From the NCBI GenBank assembly GCA_018268995.1, contig JAFDVL010000050.1:47174-111173 (forward strand): a stretch of DNA of 64,000 nucleotides, in the 5' to 3' direction. A model generated the notes under the pieces. That model did no database searches. It had not been told where the DNA came from and saw nothing but the letters and a program-made list of their open reading frames with translations. Within the stretch, counting starts at the first letter, position 1. The number at the start of each line of letters is the position of its first letter. The DNA is from Acidobacteriota bacterium (GTDB lineage Bacteria > Acidobacteriota > Blastocatellia > RBC074). Positions 19,399-28,816 of this stretch are shown one piece after another. The position numbers and the translations under genes were made by a program.

Positions 19399-22089
19399 TT
19401 AATTGAATTCGCGCTGGTAAACTTCGTACCGAGCCTTCATCTCTGTCATAAACTCGATAAAGGCAGGTGATTTTCTGATGCCATCCAGATACGGGTCGCG
19501 CAATAACATCGGATAATTGGGAAACCCTTTTTGTACAGTCACACGGAGCCATTGCAAGGATTCTTCACTTTTGCCGCCGAGCGCGTAGATGCGGGCAATT
19601 GCATGAGTAATGTGATGATAGGTAGGATCAATTCTGGCACGTTCAAGAATGCCTGGGATGGAGGCTTCGGCCTCGGCTTGTTTTCCTTGCAGCGCCAACA
19701 TAATAGCTTTGGCTGAACGGGGAAAAGCGGCTTGCGGGCTTTGCTGATACAGTTTTTCAACCAATGGAACAGCAGCCACATCTCTTTTTTCCAGATGCCA
19801 GAAAACCGCATCAATGTCGCGATTTGCCAGGCTCAGATTTGTGGTCAGAGCCTCATCTGGTAAATTATTGATTAAATACTGACGGAAGAAATTGACCTGC
19901 ACGACTTCGCTTGCCGGCTCCTGTTCCAGCGCCAATTGTAGCTCTTTTATCCAGCGATCAATGCCAAGGTGGGCATAAAGCATCCCAAGCTCAAGATGAC
20001 CAACGTTCGGATCAAGCTGCTGTGCGCGCAGCAACCCACGAATGGCAGCTTCAGTCTGAAATCCTTCATACTGGCTCCAGAGAATGAAGTGGCGCGCAAC
20101 ATAAATTTCAGCGAGTTGCGGGTCCAGCTTTTCGGCCAATTCCAGTTCCTCTTTGGCACGATCAATCAAACCGGGATTGTCTTCAAGGAAAATCGCGCTG
20201 TGGGCGTAGGCGTAGCCTAGCTGGGCATGCGCTAAGGCAAAGTTTGGATCAAGGGCAATCGCTTTTTGAAAAAACTCGATAGCACTATCCGTTTGTTGAC
20301 GTACGGCAAAGGCATTGCTGCGATCCCCAAAGTAATAGCTGCCTTTCATATAATAATTAAGCGCAGCAGGGTTCGACGTATAACGTCTGGTGAGTTTTCC
20401 CTGCTCTGCCGGACTAAGTTCCACCCGCAAATGGGCAGCAACCTGGCGCGCAACCTCATCCTGTAGGCGAAAGATTTCGGTAAACTGTAAGTCAAACTTA
20501 TCTGCCCACAAGGACACACCATCGCGAACACGCAAGAGGTTTACACTGACACGCAATTGATCGCCTTCGTGCTGCATTACTCCATCCAGCACTACATCTA
20601 CTTTTTGTTCCCGCCCGACTTGCAACGCATCTATTTCCTGAAGCGCATATTTTCGGACAGCGCTGGTCGGACGCACTTTCAGCCCGTTGATTTGGCTTAC
20701 TTTGGTGATGACTTCGTTGGCAATCCCCAGACCAAGATATTCATCGTTCGCATCGCGGCTCAGCGATTTCAGCGGCAATACCGCCAGTGATTGAATTTCC
20801 GTCGAAGCGTTCTGGCGGCGCGTAAGCCAAAACGCGAAAATCGAAACCGCAACAAGGGCGCTCAGCAATCCCAGGGTGAAAGTGCGCCGCGAAACAGGTC
20901 GCGCCAACGATTTGAGTTCGTCAGGCGGTGTAGCCGCCTCTGCCACGGAAGTTCCTTTGATTTTGGCTAAGTCCGCCAAGAGCGCCTGCGCGGATTGGTA
21001 GCGTTCTTCACAATTCTTGCGGAGCGATTTTTTAAGGATTTCTTGCCAGCCCTGTAACATCTCCGCCAGCGGCGCAGGCTCCTGTTGCAAAATCGCGCTT
21101 ATCACTTCTGGCAAGGTATTTCCTTCAAAAGGCCGATGTCCGGCCAGCATTTCATAGATCACGACACCCAGGCTGAAAATATCAGAGCGCGCATCTACTT
21201 TTTCGCCCCGTGCCTGTTCGGGCGACATATAAGTCGCTGTGCCCATAACAGTGCCGGGCGTAGTGAGAGAAGGAGAGACAGAGGGAGGGAGAGAAGCGAC
21301 TGAGGCAGAGGGCGAGAGCATCAGCGTGGGATCGTCTTCGCCTGATTCCTCGTTCTCCCCTTCTCTCGTTCTCCCCTTCTCTCCCTCGCTCTTTCGCTCT
21401 GTCAGCTTCGCCAGCCCAAAGTCCAAGACTTTCACAATCCCATCAGGCCGAATCATGATGTTTTCAGGCTTGATGTCCCGGTGAATAATGCCTGCCTGAT
21501 GGGCAGCCTTCAGCGCGCTGGCGATCTGCGTTGTAATTTCCAGCACAGTTTGCGGAGCCATTGCCTGATTGTTCATGAACTGGCGTAACGTTTGCCCTTC
21601 GACCAATTCTGTAGCGATGAAATGCAACCCTTCGACTTCATCAATTTCGTAAACCGTGATGATATTCGGATGATTCAAGGCGGAAGCCGCGCGCGCTTCC
21701 TGATCAAATCGTTCGACCAGCATTTTGTTCGCAGTGAATTCTGGCAGCAGCAATTTGAGCGCGATTTTGCGCCCCAGCCGTTGATCAAGCGCCAGATAGA
21801 CTTCGCCCATCCCCCCTTTGCCCAACAACGAAAGCACTTGAAAATGGCTGATTTGTCGTCCGGTTAGCGGTAATTCTTTTGTCAGTTCTCTGGCTAAAAC
21901 GTCGAGCGCAGGCTTTTCAATAAAGGTTTCGGCCTGCTCTTTGTAGGCAAGTAACGATTCAATTTCTTTCCGTAATTCGTCATCCCCAACGCAGGCCTGA
22001 TCAAGAAATGCAGCACGTTGCGACGGTGGCAACTGCAACATCGCATGACAGATTTCGTTGATGTGTTTGTGGCGTTCAGGGGTAATCAC
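19399..22089 (-). CDS. Membrane Ser/Thr protein kinase with TolB-like and TPR regions
   Basis: The 896-residue protein begins with a short region (1-75) seen in ECF-linked kinases, then a Hanks-type kinase (about 83-370). Conserved residues are GKGGMGEVY, K112 (IALK), D205 in HRDIKPEN, DFG 223-225 and MSPEQA 288-293. A single membrane helix (404-422) leads to an extracytoplasmic TolB/FlgO-like domain (LAVLPLKSL...GLKVRPTS) and TPR-like repeats to the end. The activation segment carries an extra 45-50 residues (231-277) of Glu/Arg then Ser/Pro low complexity, encoded by an inverted repeat. The start lies 4 bases after the ECF sigma stop, so the two are coupled. Confidence 0.92.
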   Translation of the reverse strand: MITPERHKHINEICHAMLQLPPSQRAAFLDQACVGDDELRKEIESLLAYKEQAETFIEKPALDVLARELTKELPLTGRQISHFQVLSLLGKGGMGEVYLALDQRLGRKIALKLLLPEFTANKMLVERFDQEARAASALNHPNIITVYEIDEVEGLHFIATELVEGQTLRQFMNNQAMAPQTVLEITTQIASALKAAHQAGIIHRDIKPENIMIRPDGIVKVLDFGLAKLTERKSEGEKGRTREGENEESGEDDPTLMLSPSASVASLPPSVSPSLTTPGTVMGTATYMSPEQARGEKVDARSDIFSLGVVIYEMLAGHRPFEGNTLPEVISAILQQEPAPLAEMLQGWQEILKKSLRKNCEERYQSAQALLADLAKIKGTSVAEAATPPDELKSLARPVSRRTFTLGLLSALVAVSIFAFWLTRRQNASTEIQSLAVLPLKSLSRDANDEYLGLGIANEVITKVSQINGLKVRPTSAVRKYALQEIDALQVGREQKVDVVLDGVMQHEGDQLRVSVNLLRVRDGVSLWADKFDLQFTEIFRLQDEVARQVAAHLRVELSPAEQGKLTRRYTSNPAALNYYMKGSYYFGDRSNAFAVRQQTDSAIEFFQKAIALDPNFALAHAQLGYAYAHSAIFLEDNPGLIDRAKEELELAEKLDPQLAEIYVARHFILWSQYEGFQTEAAIRGLLRAQQLDPNVGHLELGMLYAHLGIDRWIKELQLALEQEPASEVVQVNFFRQYLINNLPDEALTTNLSLANRDIDAVFWHLEKRDVAAVPLVEKLYQQSPQAAFPRSAKAIMLALQGKQAEAEASIPGILERARIDPTYHHITHAIARIYALGGKSEESLQWLRVTVQKGFPNYPMLLRDPYLDGIRKSPAFIEFMTEMKARYEVYQREFN
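21263..21404. repeat. Inverted repeat of GAGAG/CTCTC words inside the kinase gene
   Basis: A purine-rich arm (21263-21298, GAGAGAAGGAGAGACAGAGG and onward) is complemented by a pyrimidine-rich arm (21350-21404, built from repeated CGTTCTCCCCTTCTCT). Read in frame on the minus strand, it supplies kinase residues 231-277. It has the same word-reiterating, two-armed design as the intergenic repeats of this window. Confidence 0.7.
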
Positions 22090-22093
22090 ACAA

Positions 22094-22660
22094 TTATGCG
22101 CTCAGCTCTCGCAGCAGCCAGAGTTTGGCTAAGCTCCAATCTCGTTTGATCGTTCCCAGGGAAACTTTCAGCACTTCGGCAATCTCTTCCAGACTCATTC
22201 CGCCGAAGAAACGCAGCTCAACCACTTTTCCCTGTCGTTCATCCAGCGCCATCAATTTATTCAAGGCTTCATCTATTGCCACAACATCCACAGATTGCTC
22301 TTGCGGCAATGGTTCTGCGTCAGACAAAGAAACCTGCACCGCATCGCCGCCACGTTTCTGGTAAGCACGCGAGCGGGCAAAATCCACCAGGATATGACGC
22401 ATCAATTGCGCGGCGACGCCAAAGAAATGCGCGCGGTTTTGCCAATGCAGGTGCTGACAATCCACTAATCGTAAATAAGCTTCATTGACGAGCGCTGTGG
22501 TTTGCAGAATATGCCCGGCGCGCTCTTCGTGCATGTAATGTGAGGCCAGCCGATGAAGTTCGGCGTACACCAGCGGAATGAGTTGATCAAGAGCAGCCTG
22601 ATCGCCCTGGCTCCAGGCTTTCAGCAAACCAGTGACTTTGTGAGTTTCCGGGGACTCCAT
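22094..22660 (-). CDS. ECF RNA polymerase sigma factor (TIGR02999-type)
   Basis: This 188-residue extracytoplasmic-function sigma factor has the two expected regions. Region 2 includes the family-specific stretch QTTALVNEAYLRLVD, WQNRAHFFGVAAQLMRHI and LVDFARSR. Region 4 carries the helix-turn-helix (VELRFFGGMSLEEIAEVLKV...GTIKRDW). The W-NRAHFF block is typical of the TIGR02999 group of Acidobacteria and Planctomycetes, whose members sit beside Ser/Thr kinases instead of anti-sigma factors. The ATG at 22660 follows AGGAG; the 22-codon extension upstream is not used. The kinase 4 bases downstream probably controls it by phosphorylation. Confidence 0.92.
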   Translation of the reverse strand: MESPETHKVTGLLKAWSQGDQAALDQLIPLVYAELHRLASHYMHEERAGHILQTTALVNEAYLRLVDCQHLHWQNRAHFFGVAAQLMRHILVDFARSRAYQKRGGDAVQVSLSDAEPLPQEQSVDVVAIDEALNKLMALDERQGKVVELRFFGGMSLEEIAEVLKVSLGTIKRDWSLAKLWLLRELSA

Positions 22661-22807
22661 TTTCACTCCTAATATTGCTGATTCGTAATGCTGCATTGCG
22701 AATGTAGCACACCTGATTTGAACCATCTAGCAAGCCATCAGAAAAATTTGCCCGGACGTTAGCCGATTCATTCCCGTTTCTCGCCTTCCTAAGCAGAAGG
22801 AGGAAAT

Positions 22808-23758
22808 ATGAAGACAAAAATCATTTCGTTACTATTTAGCGTGTTAGCCATTGTGGCGCTTCCGGTAGTGAGTTACGGACAGGAAACAGCCACAGCGGAA
22901 GAGAGCAAACAGGAAAACAACGCCAGATCGCAACCGCCCAAGACATGTTCCGTCCGAACATTGAAAGGGGCGTACGGGTTCCTGATCAAGGGAGCGATCC
23001 TGAACCTGCCCGGACTGCCTTCAGGGCCAACCGCAACGATTGGGATCATCACGTATGATGGCACGGGAAATCTTACCAGCACGAATACGTCCAGCTTCAA
23101 CGGCTTCGTCCTGACGCAGGAAATGACAGGAACGTACACGGTCAACAGCGATTGTACTGGCACCGTGCAATCCGGTCCGACAACAGCGGACATCGTGATT
23201 ACAAATAACGGGCGAGAGGTGCGTTCGATTGGCACGTATCCTGCGGGTGTTGCTTTTCCTCCTGGCGCTGGCTGGATCATCGAAGCAATCGGGAAGAAAA
23301 TTGCGCCCGAACCGCGCGATAACACTTGGCGCGAACACTTCCGCGCCGCAAACTTTACTTGCAACCCGCAAAACGTTGCGGGCGAATACGCAGTCAAAGC
23401 GGCGGGCACCGTGTTGAATGCGCTTCCGTTGCCTGCGGGGCCAGCGCTAGGACTTAGCAAAATCATCCTCAACGAAGCTGGACAGTCTGCGGTGAAAGGC
23501 ACGTTCAACTTCAACGGAACAATTGTGCCTGTGGTTGATACTGCAACCGGAACCGACCTCAAACCCGATTGCACGTCAACGGCCAAACAAACCGCGAATG
23601 GTGCCATCCAGAAAATCGTGTTCGTGAATGGAGGAACAGAATTTTTCTTCCTCCAACTCCCGCCAGAGGGGACACCGAATATCCCAGGTGTCGGAGCCGT
23701 GTTTTATGGAGAAGGAAAGCGGATTCGAGAAGCGGAAAAAATTGGAGTTCGCTGGTAG
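22808..23758 (+). CDS. Secreted protein of unknown function with an internal duplication
   Basis: I do not recognise a named family in this 316-residue protein. A signal peptide (MKTKIISLLFSVLAIVALPV, cleavage near SYG-QE) is followed by two homologous halves. The first runs from CSVRTLKGAYGFLIKGAILNLP to GAGWIIEAIGKK, the second from CNPQNVAGEYAVKAAGTVL to GAVFYGEGKR. Each contains a Cys, a G-A/E-Y motif, an LPxGP loop and a Cys-T-xT turn (DCTGTVQS and DCTSTAKQ). The fold is probably all-beta. It has a strong ribosome site (GGAGGAAAT) and is divergent from the ECF sigma/kinase unit with only about 150 bases between starts, so it could be a target of that sigma factor. Confidence 0.8.
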   Translation: MKTKIISLLFSVLAIVALPVVSYGQETATAEESKQENNARSQPPKTCSVRTLKGAYGFLIKGAILNLPGLPSGPTATIGIITYDGTGNLTSTNTSSFNGFVLTQEMTGTYTVNSDCTGTVQSGPTTADIVITNNGREVRSIGTYPAGVAFPPGAGWIIEAIGKKIAPEPRDNTWREHFRAANFTCNPQNVAGEYAVKAAGTVLNALPLPAGPALGLSKIILNEAGQSAVKGTFNFNGTIVPVVDTATGTDLKPDCTSTAKQTANGAIQKIVFVNGGTEFFFLQLPPEGTPNIPGVGAVFYGEGKRIREAEKIGVRW

Positions 23759-23762
23759 GGGG

Positions 23763-23846
23763 AAATACGCCGATAGAGATAACGCGATTCAGGAACGAAG
23801 CTGATGCAGGTTACGGAATTTAGCGCAGTAATCTATCGGCGTATTT
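23763..23846. terminator. Bidirectional inverted repeat between convergent genes
   Basis: Perfect 15-base arms AAATACGCCGATAGA (23763-23777) and TCTATCGGCGTATTT (23832-23846) enclose a 54-base loop. The element fills the 95-base gap between two convergent stops, which suggests a shared terminator despite the long loop. Confidence 0.7.
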
Positions 23847-23853
23847 TATCTGA

Positions 23854-26028
23854 TTACTTCACGCCCACTTGTGCGCTGCCAACATTCGCATTGGCATCAA
23901 ACACACGGAGCGCGATCACATGCGGCTTACGATCTGGCAACGTCACAGCCACGTTGAAATCTTCGCGGCGTGAATCAGCAATGCCATCTGAGGGAAAAAC
24001 AGGTTTCCACTCGCCACCATCCACTTGATATTCAGCACGACGGATGAACGAAGTTTTGTCTTCGGACTGGAATAAAACTTCGACGTTGTTGCCGGAAAGC
24101 CTTGGCGCGCCCGCCGTCACCGCCGGAGCCGTATTATCAATCTCAATCGGCTCTGTTTCCTGATCGTCGGTCAACGCCATTGCGCCCGGATTGGAAGGCG
24201 CATCGCTTGCGACGACCTTGAAAACATAGCGTCCATCGGGCAAACCGTTCGCATCCACAGTGTAATAATTTTCGGTGATTCCGGTTTTGAGGGGGAAGTA
24301 ATCAGTGCTGTTGGCGGAGCGATAGTACACCGCATATTCCAGCTTATCGCCGTTGCGGTCTTCGCCCGTCCATTGCAAGGAAATCGCGCCTTTTTGATAA
24401 AACTTGCGCGGCGGCAAATTCGTGCTCAAGCCAAACAAGGAAGGATCGAGTGCCGCCTGCTCAATTCCCGGATCAGGAGGTTGTTGCGGCAACGGTTGCA
24501 TTGCTACGCCTGCGGGTTGCAGCGCAAGCGAGCTAATGTTCGGAGCAAGGTTACGCGGCAAATACGAAACCGTGACTTCGCGCAACTTGGTATTTGCGCC
24601 CTTCAACGTCGCTCGCCATTGCAAATAACGCGCACGCGGGCTGGCAATTGCGCCACCGTCTGCGCTTTTAATTCCTGCCGACCAATCGCTCCAGGTGGAA
24701 TCCGGGTTCGCTGTATTGCCGCTGCGTGTTTGCAACTCAATGTCGCCTTCGCCAATAAAAGAAGCGCGCCCCCAGGTCGCCACGGTGCTGGCATCGCGGA
24801 CGGACGATGTATACGACCCGGTCGCAACCGTGTTATTGCCAAGCTTGAAGAGCTTCCCAAGATTTGACGAAGCAGCATACAACTGCCCCGAAGCCAGTTT
24901 GATAAAGCGAACTGTTTGGGCTTCGTTCGATTGAACCTGCAAGGAAGGTTTGCCGCCCAGCATTGCGCTGTAAATCCGGCCTTTTTGCCCCGTACCAATC
25001 AAGGCGCGACCGTTGTCCTCGACCGCTACGGTAAACGCCGTGATGTCCGTTGAACTCCATACCACATCCGTCACGCCATTCGCGTCAATCCGATAAAGCG
25101 CACTCTTGGCTTGTGAGCCAGAGCTTGACGTAGTTGAGCTGGACGAAGAAGAAGGTTCGATAATTTGCACATCGCTGATCGTGACCGTCACGCCTTCGTC
25201 CGCACTGATTACGGTCGGGGTGCTGGGCAAAGAGCTTGTGGTAGAAGCATTGCTGGCCCCGCTCCCGGCAGATTCAGAAAGCGCCAAGGCGTAAATCGCG
25301 CCATCCCGTCCAACCACAATTTCGCGCACTTCTTTTTGCGACGAATCAAACAGCGTGAAGGCTTTGCCATCCGGCGTGACGCGCAGCACCAGCCCGCCGG
25401 GATCAGTGCCCGCAATAATGTTGCCGCTCGCGTCCACTTTCAGCGCCGTGATATTGCTCTGCGTTGTTGTGATCAGTGCAGCCCCTTTGCCATCCGGCGT
25501 GACACGGTAAATCGTGCCTTTATCGCCCGTGCCGACCAACAATCGGCCTTGTCCATCAAAGGTCAATGCCCAAATGTATTTGGTCTTCGGCTCAAAAAAG
25601 ACGGTCGCTTCGCCGCGCGGAGTGATCTTGTACACTTTGCCATCCGGCGCGGTGCCCGCATAAACATTGCCGCTCGCATCTACGGCCAATGCCATCACAT
25701 CCAGTTCACTGGTTTTGTAAAGCAGTGATCCCCTGCCCGCTGCATCCACCTTGAAGACGCGTCCTTCGTGCCCTGTGCCCAAATAAACATTCCCCGCATT
25801 GTCGGCCACTGCCGCCCATACATATGCTTGCTTGGTGTCGTAGACTTCCGTGAACGCAGGCGCAAGTGTCAACGCGCCGTTGTCAGCAATTGAAACACTG
25901 TTCGCATCGCCTTTTTCAATGTCCGCACGCGTGCTGACGCGCCAGAAAACCGGGCCGCCAGCGAAGGATGTAATTATGAAGAGGGAAAGTAGAAAGAAGG
26001 CAAAGAGGGATTTGATTGTTTTGTGCAT
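23854..26028 (-). CDS. Secreted beta-propeller protein with C-terminal Ig-like region
   Basis: This 724-residue exported protein has a signal peptide (MHKTIKSLFAFFLLSLFIIT). At least five propeller blades follow, with the recurring phrase DxSGNVYAGTxPDGKVYKITPxG and its variants (LLVGTGDKGTIYRVTPDGKG, IIAGTDPGGLVLRVTPDGKA). A Ser-rich linker (SSSSSTTSSSG) interrupts the propeller. The C-terminal third holds fibronectin/Ig-like repeats (LQWTGEDRNGDKLEYAVYYR, then VDGGEWKPVF). The start at ATG 26028 fits the signal; the upstream 18 codons do not. It is encoded after the S55 protease gene, with a hairpin between. No enzymatic residues are evident; a binding or scaffold role is possible. Confidence 0.85.
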   Translation of the reverse strand: MHKTIKSLFAFFLLSLFIITSFAGGPVFWRVSTRADIEKGDANSVSIADNGALTLAPAFTEVYDTKQAYVWAAVADNAGNVYLGTGHEGRVFKVDAAGRGSLLYKTSELDVMALAVDASGNVYAGTAPDGKVYKITPRGEATVFFEPKTKYIWALTFDGQGRLLVGTGDKGTIYRVTPDGKGAALITTTQSNITALKVDASGNIIAGTDPGGLVLRVTPDGKAFTLFDSSQKEVREIVVGRDGAIYALALSESAGSGASNASTTSSLPSTPTVISADEGVTVTISDVQIIEPSSSSSSTTSSSGSQAKSALYRIDANGVTDVVWSSTDITAFTVAVEDNGRALIGTGQKGRIYSAMLGGKPSLQVQSNEAQTVRFIKLASGQLYAASSNLGKLFKLGNNTVATGSYTSSVRDASTVATWGRASFIGEGDIELQTRSGNTANPDSTWSDWSAGIKSADGGAIASPRARYLQWRATLKGANTKLREVTVSYLPRNLAPNISSLALQPAGVAMQPLPQQPPDPGIEQAALDPSLFGLSTNLPPRKFYQKGAISLQWTGEDRNGDKLEYAVYYRSANSTDYFPLKTGITENYYTVDANGLPDGRYVFKVVASDAPSNPGAMALTDDQETEPIEIDNTAPAVTAGAPRLSGNNVEVLFQSEDKTSFIRRAEYQVDGGEWKPVFPSDGIADSRREDFNVAVTLPDRKPHVIALRVFDANANVGSAQVGVK

Positions 26029-26088
26029 TATCGTGTTGATTATTCTTTCGTGGACATAAGACAAAAAATACGCGAAGAACAAAATGAC

Positions 26089-26161
26089 AGGAGCATCTAT
26101 GACCTGAATCTAAACTGCGCGCTGCATCTTTGAGCGCGAAATTCAGGCCCTGGACGCTCCT
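26089..26161 (-). terminator. Long hairpin downstream of the S55 protease gene
   Basis: Nested arms AGGAGC (26089-26094)/GCTCCT (26156-26161) and CCTGAAT (26103-26109)/ATTCAGG (26141-26147) enclose a GCGC-containing loop. On the minus strand the hairpin is followed by TGTCATTTTGTT. It lies just after the protease stop and is probably a terminator or processing structure. Confidence 0.6.
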
Positions 26162-26176
26162 CTGTTACGTGACATT

Positions 26177-28036
26177 CTATTTTTCTACCACATTTACCGT
26201 CAGCGATTTCGAGCCAGATAAAACAAACTCAGCGGGCGCTAATTCTTTTTCAAATACGGTTACCGAGCGCGTCAACGCATATCCACCAGACGTACGATCA
26301 GAACCGAGCGTCGCCAAAATTGACGGTGGCAGATTCGGCATTTCTTCGTTATTGATCACCGCGCCGTTGTCAGAGCGAGACAAGCGAACATACAAACGGT
26401 CTGCCTTGCGAATGCGATTCATTTCGCGCACGAGTTGCCCAATCGTCTTAGGCGTAAAGCCCGCACGGCCTTCGGAAGCCTGGATAGCAGAACCATCGCC
26501 GACCATCAATTGCAACTGACCTAACGGCGCATCCGCCGGAATCTGGACTTCGAGGCGCTCGACGTATTCGCCGCCACCTTCTGTACGAGCAAAGGCGTGC
26601 AACATCAGCTTGTCGCCGCGTTTGACTTCAGTGCGATCCACCCACAGTTTTTCCAGCTTGCCAGCACTGCGCACGTCGCGCGAAGCGATGTCCAGCGTGA
26701 TCTTTTCGATGCGCAAATCTTTAAAGCCGCTGTTGACGATGGCGTTAATCGGCTGCGTCGCAGCAAACGTCAGCGCCATTGCAGCGTTGGCCGATGAAAC
26801 TCGATTTTCCAATTTGATTTCCGGCTGATCTTTAATCTTGATGCGCGATTGCAATTGCAAGGTCGCATCGCCAAGCTGTCGTTCGCTGCCCGTGATGGTC
26901 GAAAGCGTGGTGATTTGCATCAGCAGCGGAGTAAGGAAACGATCATTGACGATTTCAAATTGATAATTCTTGGTTTCGCCGCGACTGGTTTTCAGATTAA
27001 TTTCCACCGGAATCATATTGGGCGCAACGCCGAGTTCGCCAAAGATGCCGGTTGAACGGTCGCCGCGCATGGTTCCCACCATCGCAGTCGGCTTAGCTAA
27101 TTTGAAGGAGTTCGCAACACTCGGAATCACCGTCACAACTTCACCTTCATTCATCGGCCATTCGGTAACCCCAACTGACAAGAACGGATGCCCAAACGCG
27201 TAAACCTTATTGCCATCCCGATGCGTGACCGTGCCTGCCGCCGCCAGCGAAAAGTCCCCGCGCACCAGCGGCACAACAATCGTTGAGCCAGGTTTGAGCG
27301 TCTTGTCATTAGCCTTGCTCAGCTCAGTAATCGGCACAGCACCAGCCGCTCCGGCGACGGGCAACAATCCAAACGTTTGAAACTGGGGGGCGAATCGCTC
27401 AATGATGTCAGGCGCGACGCCCGTGATTGCCAGCGGCGTAGCTATCGGTTTCAGCACTGGCCCGCTCACGCCTGAAACATTGGTTGTGGCGGACTTTGGC
27501 GGATTGACGAAATCACCAAACTCGCGCGATTTTTCATTGAAGGAAATTTCGGAAAAGGAAATCGAACGCGGCTGATCAGTGGATTTGGCTTCGCCTGCCT
27601 TTTGATCAAAGATGCTCACCATATCCTGAATCGGCGTCACGCCGCCAATTGCTTCCTTGGAGAATTGATAAGCAAAGGCAATCGCCCCGACAAGCTTGCC
27701 GTTGATATAAACCGGACTGCCGCTCATTCCCGCAAAAACACCTGTGCGATCTGTATCCGGCCCCATCAGTTTGACGATGATGGCGTTTTGCTTGGGACTA
27801 TTAAATCCTTCCAGGACGCCCAACACTTCCAGTTCAAAAGGCTTTGGCTCGTTGCCCTCAAAGACCGTGTAAGCAGTCGCGCGCATTCCCTTGCGAACCT
27901 CCGAAAGCGGGAAGAATTCGGTCGCTGATGCCGTTTGTGCAGCAGCATTTTGGGATGTCTTTTTGGGGGCTTGGGCCAAACCGGTCAGGCTCAGTCCCGT
28001 TAGCAGGAGCAAAGAAATCAGGCGTTTCATATTCAC
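26177..28036 (-). CDS. SpoIVB-like serine peptidase (family S55) domain protein
   Basis: This 619-residue exported protein has a signal peptide (KRLISLLLLTGLSLTGLAQA). Its N-terminal half is an S55-type domain: the entry motif GMRATAYTVFEGNEP, the serine motif GMSGSPVYINGKLVGAIAF, and a His-containing GNKVYAFGHPFLSVG. S55 is known from the sporulation signalling protease SpoIVB, but sporulation is not implied here, because homologues are widespread in Acidobacteria and elsewhere. The C-terminal half looks like repeated beta domains of unknown role. The best-spaced ribosome site (AAGAGGTAATAAC) points to the GTG at 28036; the ATG at 28030 is the alternative and changes two residues only. Confidence 0.85.
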   Translation of the reverse strand: MNMKRLISLLLLTGLSLTGLAQAPKKTSQNAAAQTASATEFFPLSEVRKGMRATAYTVFEGNEPKPFELEVLGVLEGFNSPKQNAIIVKLMGPDTDRTGVFAGMSGSPVYINGKLVGAIAFAYQFSKEAIGGVTPIQDMVSIFDQKAGEAKSTDQPRSISFSEISFNEKSREFGDFVNPPKSATTNVSGVSGPVLKPIATPLAITGVAPDIIERFAPQFQTFGLLPVAGAAGAVPITELSKANDKTLKPGSTIVVPLVRGDFSLAAAGTVTHRDGNKVYAFGHPFLSVGVTEWPMNEGEVVTVIPSVANSFKLAKPTAMVGTMRGDRSTGIFGELGVAPNMIPVEINLKTSRGETKNYQFEIVNDRFLTPLLMQITTLSTITGSERQLGDATLQLQSRIKIKDQPEIKLENRVSSANAAMALTFAATQPINAIVNSGFKDLRIEKITLDIASRDVRSAGKLEKLWVDRTEVKRGDKLMLHAFARTEGGGEYVERLEVQIPADAPLGQLQLMVGDGSAIQASEGRAGFTPKTIGQLVREMNRIRKADRLYVRLSRSDNGAVINNEEMPNLPPSILATLGSDRTSGGYALTRSVTVFEKELAPAEFVLSGSKSLTVNVVEK

Positions 28037-28127
28037 GTTATTACCTCTTGGCCGAAAGTTGCTATGATTCAGATGAAAAGATCAGAACCACAGGCAATAT
28101 ACCATATCCTGTCACGGAGTTCAGAGA

Positions 28128-28733
28128 ATGAACGCAATAATTCAAGCTGGTGGGCGGAGTTCTCGCATGGGCCAGGATAAATCCTGGCTCCTGCTGGACG
28201 GTCGCCCGATGATCGAACACGTCTTAGCAGCGGCGCGAACCGTAGCCGAACGATTGGCTGTTATCATCCATCCAATAAACCTACATCTTGAGCTGTATCA
28301 AGATTTGGCCGTGCGTTGGAACGCCGAAGTGCTTTTCGATGAACATGATTATCGCGGGCCATTGGGCGGAATCGAGACCGCGTTACGACAGTGCAACGAA
28401 AATGAAGCCGCGTTGATTTTGGCCTGTGATTTACCGTTTCTTTCGGCGGAATTCTTGCAGTTGTTAAGGCAAATTCATCAGACTGAAACATGCGAACTCA
28501 CGGTTCCCTTGGATGAAGCAGGCCGCCCGCAAATGCTCGCCGCGATTTATGCGGCAAGTTGCCTTCAGCCAGTTCAGGCAATGCTCGCAGCAGATGAATT
28601 GAAAGCGCGATTGCTACAGGAGCGGGTTTCTACCAGGTGTGTGGACTTTGCTGAGTATGCACACCTCCGCAACGCGGATTGTTTGCTGCTGAATGTGAAT
28701 ACGCCGGACGATTATCAAAAGATGAGAGGCTAA
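28128..28733 (+). CDS. mobA: Molybdenum cofactor guanylyltransferase MobA
   Basis: MobA attaches GMP to molybdopterin to make the guanine dinucleotide cofactor in the cytoplasm. The 201-residue protein has the nucleotide-binding N-terminus IIQAGGRSSRMGQDKSWL, the GGIETAL segment and the metal-binding LACDLPFL motif (near 98-105). The terminal DCLLLNVNTPDDYQ is also typical. The length is normal for MobA without a fused MobB domain. No other molybdenum-cofactor genes are adjacent. It is divergent from the S55 gene and convergent with the PEP-CTERM gene. Closely related nucleotidyltransferases are the alternative but fit less well. Confidence 0.92.
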   Translation: MNAIIQAGGRSSRMGQDKSWLLLDGRPMIEHVLAAARTVAERLAVIIHPINLHLELYQDLAVRWNAEVLFDEHDYRGPLGGIETALRQCNENEAALILACDLPFLSAEFLQLLRQIHQTETCELTVPLDEAGRPQMLAAIYAASCLQPVQAMLAADELKARLLQERVSTRCVDFAEYAHLRNADCLLLNVNTPDDYQKMRG

Positions 28734-28816
28734 ATATAGGGTTTGAGAAAAAGGATGTCTGTTGCTGGGGTAGGGGCGGATGTGGAACAGAGAGCCTGTG
28801 TCCTTAACTTTACAAG

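Noticed and set aside
22873..23607. Leftward open frame opposite the duplicated secreted protein
   Set aside because: The rightward frame has a signal peptide, a strong ribosome site and internal duplication; the antisense frame has none.
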